Part shown: positions 9,616 to 14,838 of the stretch, one piece after another
Position numbering within the stretch: the stretch's first letter is position 1
How the letters are laid out: every line of letters begins with the position of its first letter
DNA from: an uncultured Eubacterium sp.
GTDB taxonomy: Bacteria > Bacillota > Clostridia > Lachnospirales > Lachnospiraceae
Direction of reading: 5' to 3'
NCBI GenBank assembly: GCA_905236295.1
Contig: CAJOQF010000212.1
Location: forward strand, 1 to 14,838
Length of the DNA stretch: 14,838 nucleotides
Program-made: the position numbers and the translations under genes
Notes under the pieces: generated by a model
Seen by the model: the letters and a program-made list of their open reading frames with translations, nothing else
Database searches by the model: none
What the model was told of the DNA's origin: nothing

Positions 9616-9664
9616 TGACCTTCAAGAGTCGGATTTTATTATCTGACCTTTGAGGGTCATTTTT
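9616..9664 (+). terminator. intrinsic terminator after the DHH phosphoesterase gene
   Basis: TGACCTTCAAGAGTCGGA (9616-9633) pairs with TCTGACCTTTGAGGGTCA (9642-9659) over 18 positions: 14 Watson-Crick pairs, 3 G-U pairs and one mismatch, with an 8-base loop. Five T residues follow (9660-9664). It starts 22 bases after the stop codon. The downstream arm alone can also form a smaller hairpin before the same T run. Confidence 0.85.
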
Positions 9665-9793
9665 GTGCCGGCGAAAATCCTTGTTCGAAAAGCATTAGTC
9701 TATATATCTAATATGAGTTTCAATAGTAAAACATCTGTTGTAATAGTAATATGACAATTAGAAAAATGCGACAAAGATTAGAAATCAAAAGAG

Positions 9794-9822
9794 TTTACAG
9801 AAAAAAAATATCAATGTATAAT
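9794..9822 (+). promoter_or_regulatory. promoter of the small protein / P-type ATPase operon
   Basis: TTTACA (9794-9799) and consensus TATAAT (9817-9822) are separated by 17 bases, mostly A residues. Transcription would start near 9829. The -10 box is also the first six bases of a 24-bp palindrome (9817-9840), so promoter use is probably controlled by a DNA-binding protein. Confidence 0.75.
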
Positions 9823-9840
9823 AATGTCGATATTATTATA
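9817..9840. promoter_or_regulatory. near-perfect 24-bp palindrome over -10 and start site (candidate operator)
   Basis: TATAATAAT (9817-9825) and ATTATTATA (9832-9840) are perfect inverted repeats around GTCGAT. Counting the central TCGA, 11 of 12 base pairs are symmetric. The left arm contains the -10 box and is not transcribed, so the element is better read as a protein-binding site than an RNA hairpin. The ATAAT/ATTAT half-sites recall Fur/PerR/Zur-type boxes, but the half-site spacing differs from the classical ones. The bound regulator is not in the window. Confidence 0.6.
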
Positions 9841-9858
9841 AAGATTGGAGGAATTATT

Positions 9859-10131
9859 ATGGTTAAAATTACATGTGGAAAGGTAGGGCTTGTTGCTCTT
9901 GGATTCTTGGCAGGAACTGTTGGAGTTAAATTGCTCTCCAGTCGCGAGGCAAAGAAGGCGTATGCACACATCACCGCTGCTTCTATCAGAGCAAAGGATT
10001 GTGTGGTAAAGAGAGCTACGATCATTCAGGAAAATTGTGGTGATATACTCGCAGACGCAAAGAAGATAAATGCTGAGATAGCAGCAAAACAGGAAGCTGA
10101 GGCTAAGGCCGTGGAGGATGCTACTGAATAA
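9859..10131 (+). CDS. small N-terminally hydrophobic protein coupled to the P-type ATPase (DUF6110-like)
   Basis: A 90-residue protein of unknown function. A hydrophobic stretch, about residues 8-26 (KVGLVALGFLAGTVGVKLL), could anchor it in the membrane or insert partly. The rest is charged and probably helical, ending in an Ala/Glu-rich tail (EIAAKQEAEAKAVEDATE). Cys6, Cys48 and Cys60 are the only cysteines. Start ATG 9859 is set by GGAGG (9847-9851), 7 bases upstream. The frame is open back to an ATG at 9751, but that lies upstream of the promoter and has no ribosome site. Its stop overlaps the ATPase start as TAATG, so the two are translationally coupled. From memory it resembles DUF6110, a family found beside such ATPases. 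I infer an accessory role in metal transport, without proof. Confidence 0.75.
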   Translation: MVKITCGKVGLVALGFLAGTVGVKLLSSREAKKAYAHITAASIRAKDCVVKRATIIQENCGDILADAKKINAEIAAKQEAEAKAVEDATE

Positions 10132-12218
10132 TGAAATTTTTCATAAAGCATGAGACCCCTGGGCGTATCAGGGTGGAGGTCGCTCAGACGCAGATGACTT
10201 TCGCACAGGCAGATACTCTTGAGTATTATCTTATGGAACTGGAGTTTGTCAATAAAGCGAAGGTCCATGAAAATACAAAATCCGCCATAATTGAATATAG
10301 TGGAACAAGGGATGAAATGATCCGCGCATTAAAGTATTTTAAATATGATGAGGTGATTCTTCCGGAGAGATACCTTGAGGAGTCACAGCGTGAGATCAAT
10401 GCTCAGTACAGAGACAAGATCATAATGACAGTGTTTAACCGTGCGATATCTTTGCTGTATATACCGGCGCCGATACGCATGGTCATCACCTTCATCAGAG
10501 CGGCAAAATACATATACAAAGGCATCAGAAAGCTTATGCAGGGCAAGCTCGAGGTTGAAGTGTTGGATGCTACAGCGATTGCGGTTTCCATTATCAGGGG
10601 AGACTGGAAGACAGCCGGATCGGTTATGTTTATGCTGAGTATCGGAGGATTGCTTGAAGAGTGGACCCACAAGAGATCTGTGGATGACCTTGCAAAGAGC
10701 ATGTCAGTAAATGTCGGCAAAGTATGGCTGGTCACTGACGGAGGAGAAGAGGTTCTTGTTCCTACATCAGATGTAAAAGTCGGGGATAAGGTTGTCGTCC
10801 GCCTGGGTGGCGTTATCCCGTTTGACGGAGTGGTATCTTCCGGAGAAGCGATGGTAAACCAGAGCTCATTCACCGGCGAAGCACAACCTGTACTCAAGGA
10901 AAAAGGCAATTCTGTATTTGCCGGCACAGTTCTTGAAGATGGCGAGATAACCATCGTTGTCAAGAAGATGATAGGCAGCAGCAGATACGACAAGATTGTG
11001 CAGATGATAGAGGATACGGAAAAACTTAAATCCGAATCCTCATCCCGTGCGGAGCATCTTGCGGATAAGCTTGTACCTATTACCTTGGGAGGAACACTTC
11101 TCACCTATCTGATTACGAGAAATGTCACCAAGGCATTGTCGGTTCTCATGGTAGATTTCTCATGTGCCTTAAAGCTTGCGATGCCTATAGCTGTGCTATC
11201 TGCGATGAGGGAATCCGGCAGGCACAATATCTCCGTAAAGGGCGGCAAGTTCCTGGAGGCGGTATCAAAGGCAGACACTATCGTCTTTGATAAGACCGGC
11301 ACACTTACAAAAGCCAAGCCGAGATATGCCGGAGCGGTACTTTTCTCCGAGAGAGATGAGACAGAGATACTTCGGATCGCGGCCTGTATAGAAGAGCATT
11401 TTCCGCATTCCATGGCGAGAGCCGTTATGGATGCGGCAGCTGATCGCAATATAGACCATGATGAGATGCATACCAAAGTCGAGTACATCGTGGCGCATGG
11501 TATTGCTACCACCATCAATGGGAAGCAGACACATATCGGAAGCTATCATTATGTGTTTGAGGATGAGAAATGTGTGGTTCCGGATGACAAGAAGGAGCTT
11601 TTCGAGGGGCTTGATCCTGCGTATTCACATCTCTATCTTGCGATTGAAGGAAAGCTCGAGGCGGTGCTCTATATAAAGGATCCGCTGAGGGAAGAAGCGG
11701 CAGAAGCTGTAAAAGCATTGCGCGAGGTTGGATTTGAACACATTGTTATGATGACGGGAGATTCAGAGAGGACTGCGGCGGTGATAGCCGAAGAGGTCGG
11801 AGTCGACAAATACTACTCGGAAGTTCTTCCGGAGGACAAGGCAAGATTTGTGACCGAGCAAAAAGAACAGGGTCACAAGGTGATAATGGTTGGCGATGGA
11901 GTTAATGATTCGCCGGCACTCTCAGCGGCTGATGCCGGAATCGCGATCAGCGACGGAGCATCGATTGCCAGAGAGATTGCAGATATCACCATTGCGGCAG
12001 ACAATCTCTTTGAGCTGGTTTATCTAAAGCAGCTTGCGGTTGCTCTGGATAAAAGGATAAACCATAACTATGGATTTATTGTCGCATTCAATACCACATT
12101 GATAGTGCTTGGAGTATTCGGGATAATACCGCCGACACTTTCTTCGGTATTGCATAATGCCTCGACACTCTACATAGGATTGCGCTCTACACAGAATCTT
12201 ATTGAGTCCGATAATTAG
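10131..12218 (+). CDS. P1B-type metal-transporting ATPase without a CPx motif
   Basis: A 695-residue P-type ATPase predicted to pump a transition metal across the membrane. Residues 1-72 look like a heavy-metal-associated (HMA) fold but contain no cysteine, so it cannot be a CxxC metal binder. Membrane segments follow at about 103-133 and 144-178. The actuator domain has TGE (248-250). The next membrane pair, about 312-358, contains DFSCALKLAMP (Asp342, Cys345, Pro352) where CPC, SPC or CPH normally lies. The phosphorylation site is DKTGT (Asp387), the nucleotide-domain histidine region is EEHFPHSMA (421-429), and MTGD and GDGVND (Asp589) follow. The last segments, about 647-685, end HNASTLYIGLRS. 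Catalytic residues are intact, so it should be active. The metal is uncertain; Mn, Fe or another non-copper ion is possible. Confidence 0.9.
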   Translation: MKFFIKHETPGRIRVEVAQTQMTFAQADTLEYYLMELEFVNKAKVHENTKSAIIEYSGTRDEMIRALKYFKYDEVILPERYLEESQREINAQYRDKIIMTVFNRAISLLYIPAPIRMVITFIRAAKYIYKGIRKLMQGKLEVEVLDATAIAVSIIRGDWKTAGSVMFMLSIGGLLEEWTHKRSVDDLAKSMSVNVGKVWLVTDGGEEVLVPTSDVKVGDKVVVRLGGVIPFDGVVSSGEAMVNQSSFTGEAQPVLKEKGNSVFAGTVLEDGEITIVVKKMIGSSRYDKIVQMIEDTEKLKSESSSRAEHLADKLVPITLGGTLLTYLITRNVTKALSVLMVDFSCALKLAMPIAVLSAMRESGRHNISVKGGKFLEAVSKADTIVFDKTGTLTKAKPRYAGAVLFSERDETEILRIAACIEEHFPHSMARAVMDAAADRNIDHDEMHTKVEYIVAHGIATTINGKQTHIGSYHYVFEDEKCVVPDDKKELFEGLDPAYSHLYLAIEGKLEAVLYIKDPLREEAAEAVKALREVGFEHIVMMTGDSERTAAVIAEEVGVDKYYSEVLPEDKARFVTEQKEQGHKVIMVGDGVNDSPALSAADAGIAISDGASIAREIADITIAADNLFELVYLKQLAVALDKRINHNYGFIVAFNTTLIVLGVFGIIPPTLSSVLHNASTLYIGLRSTQNLIESDN

Positions 12219-12240
12219 TACAGCATAAAATGAGTAATAA

Positions 12241-12268
12241 AAAGGTCAGGCGATTAAGCCTGACCTTT
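12241..12268. terminator. bidirectional terminator between convergent genes
   Basis: AAAGGTCAGGC (12241-12251) and GCCTGACCTTT (12258-12268) form a perfect 11-bp stem with loop GATTAA. It lies 22 bases after the ATPase stop and 12 bases after the stop of the opposite gene. On the minus strand the stem runs into TTTTTATTA, a better T-run than on the plus strand (TTTGAATTTG), but it probably serves both genes. Confidence 0.85.
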
Positions 12269-12280
12269 GAATTTGTATTC

Positions 12281-12676
12281 TTAGAAATGGATGCATCCTG
12301 TGTGCTCACCGTTGATTACGTAGTAAGCAGCGCTGTCGTCGATATTTACATAAAGCTCCATGGTCTTTGCCGGAATCTCCGGATAGAGATCAGCGAACTG
12401 AGCGAGAGCGCTCGACTCAAGATCTGACTGAGCGATATCTCTTCCCATGAACTGTATGCGAGTAGAGGTTTTGGTCTTTACAGCTTTTGCAGCGGTCTTC
12501 TTTGCAGTAGAAGCAGCCTTTGCAGCAGTTTTCTTAGCTGTTGACTTTGCTTTGCTGGCTGTTTTCTTAGCAGTTTCTTTTGTCTCAGCTGCAATTTCTT
12601 TTGCAGTGTTTTTCACTTCGTTAGCGATTTCCTTTGCATCTTCAACGATGTTTTCTTTAGTAGATTTTGTTGCCAT
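12281..12676 (-). CDS. Lys/Ala-rich histone-H1-like protein with DUF6465-like C-terminal domain
   Basis: A 131-residue protein. Residues 1-70 are rich in Lys, Ala and Thr, with repeats such as STAKKTAAKA (an 11-residue period twice in a row, about 44-65), like bacterial histone-H1-like or phasin-like proteins. This part is basic, probably helical, and may bind nucleic acid. Residues about 71-131 form a distinct domain (TRIQFMGRDIAQSDLE to AAYYVINGEHTGCIHF) that I recall as DUF6465, common in Lachnospiraceae; its function is unknown. AAGGAG lies about 8 bases before the ATG at 12676. The gene is convergent with the ATPase operon and has its own promoter region at 12713-12795. A nucleoid-associated role is an inference from composition only. 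Confidence 0.8.
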   Translation of the reverse strand: MATKSTKENIVEDAKEIANEVKNTAKEIAAETKETAKKTASKAKSTAKKTAAKAASTAKKTAAKAVKTKTSTRIQFMGRDIAQSDLESSALAQFADLYPEIPAKTMELYVNIDDSAAYYVINGEHTGCIHF

Positions 12677-12712
12677 ATAAAAAACTCCTTTCCAACGACA
12701 TATCTCATCTCG

Positions 12713-12741
12713 ATTATATTTTGTTTGTTTTTTCTTTTAGA
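12713..12741 (-). promoter_or_regulatory. proximal -10 box, possible second promoter of the H1-like gene
   Basis: On the minus strand TATAAT (12718 to 12713) lies 37 bases before the start codon. The matching -35 position, 17 bases upstream, is TCTAAA (12741 to 12736), a weak fit. The surrounding DNA is very AT-rich, so chance is possible. If used, transcription would start about 12706. Confidence 0.35.
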
Positions 12742-12766
12742 AAAAATTTAGTAATAACTCCTTTGA

Positions 12767-12795
12767 ATAGTAGCACATAAAGACCCTAAAATCAA
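12767..12795 (-). promoter_or_regulatory. distal promoter of the H1-like gene
   Basis: On the minus strand TTGATT (12795 to 12790) and TACTAT (12772 to 12767) are separated by 17 bases, with TGC directly before the -10 as an extended element. Transcription would start about 12760 and give a leader of some 84 bases, containing a perfect 8-base AT-rich inverted repeat at 12728-12735/12739-12746. The intervening leader holds no obvious gene. Confidence 0.5.
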
Positions 12796-12812
12796 GTTGC
12801 GTATACATAAAT

Positions 12813-12839
12813 AGTTTATTGTTTTTTTAAACTTTTTTT
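12813..12839. terminator. weak AT-rich hairpin after the ABC-F gene
   Basis: AGTTTA (12813-12818) and TAAACT (12828-12833) form a 6-bp stem with a 9-base loop, followed on the plus strand by a T run to 12839. It sits just beyond the ABC-F stop codon. Read from the minus strand, where termination is needed, the downstream sequence is only ATTTATG, so it is a poor terminator for that gene. No better one is visible. Confidence 0.3.
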
Positions 12840-12859
12840 GTGCATAAATGTCAGATATA

Positions 12860-14491
12860 TTACTCCTCGTCATCGCTTACAGAATATACCTGACGTTTCC
12901 TTGCCATCTCGTCGCTTTCGAGGTATTCATCGTAGGTTGTTACCTTGTCGATGAGAGTTCCGTCGGGAAGGATCTCCATGATCCTGTTGGCGGTTGTCTG
13001 CACGATCTGATGGTCTCTTGAGGCGAAAAGTATAACACCCGGGAATTTTGTCATACCGGTGTTGAGAGCGGTGATGGCTTCCATGTCGAGGTGATCGGTA
13101 GGCTCGTCAAAGATGAGGACGTTCGCGTTTTCGATCATCATTCTTGAGAGAAGGACACGCACTTTCTCACCACCGGAGAGAACCTTCATCTTCTTGACTC
13201 CGTCTTCGCCGGCGAAGAGCATTCTGCCGAGGAAGCCACGGACGTAAGTCGCATCTTTTATCTCTGAGAACTGTGTGAGCCAGTCTACGATTATATCCTC
13301 TGTATCAAATATTGCGGTGTTGTCTTTCGGGAAGTATGACTGTGAGGTTGTCACTCCCCATTTGAAACTTCCCTCGTCCGGCTCCATCTCGCCTACGAGT
13401 ATTTTGAAGAGAACGGTTTTTGCCTGCTCGTTTCCGCCGACGAAAGCGATCTTGTCATCGTGACCAACGATGAATGAAATGTTGTCGAGCACCTTTACGC
13501 CGTCGATCGTCTTTGAGATCCCTTCAACGGTGAGTACTTCGTTTCCGATCTCGCGCTCAGGCCTGAAGTCGATGTATGGATACTTTCTGCTTGAAGGTTT
13601 GATCTCGTCAAGCTCGATCTTTTCGAGAGCTCTTTTTCTCGATGTCGCCTGTTTTGATTTCGAAGCGTTTGCAGAGAAACGTGAAATGAAATCCTGGAGC
13701 TCTTTGATTTTTTCTTCTTTCTTCTTGTTTGCTTCCTTCATCTGTTTGATGAGAAGCTGGCTTGACTCGTACCAGAAATCGTAGTTTCCGGCGTAGAGCT
13801 GGATCTTTCCGTAGTCAATGTCGGCTGTGTGAGTGCAGACCTTGTTGAGGAAGTATCTGTCATGTGAAACGACGATAACTGTGTTGTCAAAGTTTATCAG
13901 GAATTCCTCGAGCCATCCGATCGCATCGAGATCCAGGTGGTTGGTCGGCTCGTCGAGAAGAAGGATATCCGGATTTCCGAAGAGTGCCTGCGCGAGCAAT
14001 ACCTTTACCTTTAATGCAGCGTTGAGATCGCGCATGATCGTGTAATGATCTTCCGTTGGGATCCCGAGTCCGTTTAAGAGGGTGGCAGCGTCGCTTTCTG
14101 CGTTCCATCCGTCCATCTCGGCGAACTCTGCCTCGAGCTCAGATGCGCGGATGCCGTCCTCGTCGGTGAAATCTTCCTTCATATAGATAGCGTCTTTTTC
14201 CTTCATTATCTGATAGAGACGCTCATTTCCCATGATGACAGTGTCGAGAACAGAATACTCATCGTATTTGAAGTGATCCTGCTGTAAGAATGAGAGACGC
14301 TGTCCCTGGGTGATGGCTACATCGCCGTTTGTCGGTTCGAGTTGTCCCGAGAGTATTTTTAAAAAGGTAGATTTACCGGCACCGTTTGCGCCGATAAGAC
14401 CATAGCAGTTTCCCTCGGTGAATTTAATATTAACATCTTCAAAGAGTGCTTTTTTTCCTATTCTGAGTGTTACATTATTAGCGCTTATCAT
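12860..14491 (-). CDS. ABC-F family ATPase, YbiT/YkpA-like ribosome-associated protein
   Basis: A soluble twin-ATPase protein of the ABC-F class, which acts on ribosomes rather than transporting; YbiT/YkpA members are thought to aid translation. It has 543 residues and no membrane segments. Domain 1 has Walker A GANGAGKS (34-41), Walker B and D-loop LLLDEPTNHLD (177-187) and switch SHDR (209-212), but a degenerate signature DLNAALK (155-161). A charged interdomain linker spans about 240-315. Domain 2 has Walker A-like GGNEQAKT (352-359), signature LSGGEK (438-443), DEPTDHLD (462-469) and SRDHQ (491-495) where SHD is usual. AGGAG lies 7 bases before ATG 14491. The gene appears to be transcribed alone. 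A specific antibiotic-resistance role is not indicated. Confidence 0.93.
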   Translation of the reverse strand: MISANNVTLRIGKKALFEDVNIKFTEGNCYGLIGANGAGKSTFLKILSGQLEPTNGDVAITQGQRLSFLQQDHFKYDEYSVLDTVIMGNERLYQIMKEKDAIYMKEDFTDEDGIRASELEAEFAEMDGWNAESDAATLLNGLGIPTEDHYTIMRDLNAALKVKVLLAQALFGNPDILLLDEPTNHLDLDAIGWLEEFLINFDNTVIVVSHDRYFLNKVCTHTADIDYGKIQLYAGNYDFWYESSQLLIKQMKEANKKKEEKIKELQDFISRFSANASKSKQATSRKRALEKIELDEIKPSSRKYPYIDFRPEREIGNEVLTVEGISKTIDGVKVLDNISFIVGHDDKIAFVGGNEQAKTVLFKILVGEMEPDEGSFKWGVTTSQSYFPKDNTAIFDTEDIIVDWLTQFSEIKDATYVRGFLGRMLFAGEDGVKKMKVLSGGEKVRVLLSRMMIENANVLIFDEPTDHLDMEAITALNTGMTKFPGVILFASRDHQIVQTTANRIMEILPDGTLIDKVTTYDEYLESDEMARKRQVYSVSDDEE

Positions 14492-14532
14492 TGTATTTCT
14501 CCTATATATACCTACACTTGTGCAACGATATG

Positions 14533-14560
14533 ATTATAACAAAACTTTTTGTATTTGCAA
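14533..14560 (-). promoter_or_regulatory. promoter of the ABC-F gene
   Basis: On the minus strand TTGCAA (14560 to 14555) and consensus TATAAT (14538 to 14533) are separated by 16 bases, with TGT before the -10 as an extended element. The start of transcription would be about 14526, giving a leader of about 35 bases. That is too short for the long antibiotic-sensing attenuators seen before some resistance ABC-F genes. Confidence 0.7.
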
Positions 14561-14607
14561 GGATGAAATTAAAAGGGTTCGCAATAAGCTTATTCTATAA
14601 GTGGTGC

Positions 14608-14636
14608 TTGTCGGAGGGGCTTTTCTGTAGTATACT
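14608..14636 (+). promoter_or_regulatory. promoter of the MOSC-domain gene
   Basis: TTGTCG (14608-14613) and TATACT (14631-14636) are separated by 17 bases, placing the transcription start near 14643, about 50 bases before ATG 14692. It is divergent from the ABC-F promoter, with about 50 bases between the two -35 boxes. A perfect 12-bp palindrome AATAAGCTTATT (14583-14594) lies between them. Confidence 0.6.
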
Positions 14637-14691
14637 TAAAGAGCTGTTCAAAAATACACATATTATATTATAGAAGAAAGAGATTCTGAAG

Positions 14692-14838
14692 ATGGCAAAA
14701 GTTATTGCGGTTTGTATAAGTGAAAAAAAGGGACTTCAAAAAACACCTGTAAGTGAGGTGTCTCTGAAAAAAGAGTGGGGTATAGAGGGTGATGCCCATG
14801 CCGGCAAATGGCACAGACAGGTATCGCTTTTATCTCAG
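14692..14838 (+). CDS. MOSC-domain protein, N-terminal part (runs off the window)
   Basis: Only the first 49 codons are present, open to the window end. The peptide begins MAKVIAVCISEKKG and contains GIEGDAHAGKWHRQVSLLS, the typical start of a MOSC domain (named after molybdenum-cofactor sulfurase C-terminal domains). Such proteins are thought to handle sulfur or molybdenum cofactor; in clostridia, short ones are often near or fused to MoaB/MogA-type molybdopterin proteins. The usual catalytic cysteine would lie beyond the end. The ribosome site is weak (AAAGAGA about 10 bases before the ATG), but the start matches the family N-terminus. Confidence 0.75.
   Translation, partial: MAKVIAVCISEKKGLQKTPVSEVSLKKEWGIEGDAHAGKWHRQVSLLSQ

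Noticed and set aside
9751..9858. Longer version of the small protein starting at ATG 9751
   Set aside because: The start is upstream of the promoter (-10 at 9817) and lacks a ribosome site. GGAGG at 9847-9851 marks ATG 9859.
12728..12746. Perfect 8-base inverted repeat as a terminator or riboswitch
   Set aside because: It is nearly all A/T with a 3-base loop, lies in an AT-rich leader and has no further conserved structure. It is probably composition-driven.
14746..14763. CACCT/AGGTG hairpin as a regulatory site
   Set aside because: It lies inside the MOSC coding region, has a short stem and no T run. Coding sequence is a sufficient explanation.

Overview
The window looks chromosomal and comes from a low-to-moderate GC Firmicute, most likely a clostridial, Lachnospiraceae-type bacterium. 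The grounds are strong AGGAG-type ribosome sites, an HPr kinase/phosphorylase, a YkpA/YbiT-like ABC-F protein, a lysine/alanine-rich protein whose C-terminal domain I recall from Lachnospiraceae (DUF6465-like), and tight collinear operons. I cannot fix the genus. No phage genes, insertion sequences, CRISPR arrays, tRNAs or rRNAs are visible.

Layout. Positions 1-133 hold a 30-bp tandem repeat. It is followed by a good sigma-A promoter (160-188), a perfect leader hairpin (213-240) and a five-gene plus-strand operon: pyrG (CTP synthase), ftsH (membrane AAA+ protease), uvrC (excision repair nuclease), hprK (HPr kinase/phosphorylase) and an M18 aminopeptidase. Gaps inside the operon are 4 to 23 bases. 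A separate promoter at 8607-8635 drives a DHH-family phosphoesterase that ends in a strong terminator (9616-9664).

A second operon (9859-12218) encodes a 90-residue anchored or membrane-associated protein, coupled by a TAATG overlap to a metal-type P1B ATPase. This pump lacks the usual CPx site: it has SCALKLAMP in the membrane and a cysteine-free HMA-like N-terminus. Its promoter -10 box is one arm of a near-perfect 24-bp palindrome, as expected for a repressor operator. This is the most interesting part of the window: a probable regulated transition-metal transport module with a small partner protein and uncertain metal.

A bidirectional terminator (12241-12268) separates it from two minus-strand genes: the histone-H1-like/DUF6465-like protein and the ABC-F ATPase. 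Divergent from the ABC-F gene, the start of a MOSC-domain protein runs off the right end.

How the genes relate. The first operon joins nucleotide synthesis, membrane-protein turnover, DNA repair, carbon-catabolite signalling and peptide breakdown, a housekeeping group with no single pathway. Several starts are set downstream of the longest possible reading frame (pyrG 274, uvrC 4290, DHH protein 8679, small protein 9859) because the ribosome sites and family N-termini favour them.
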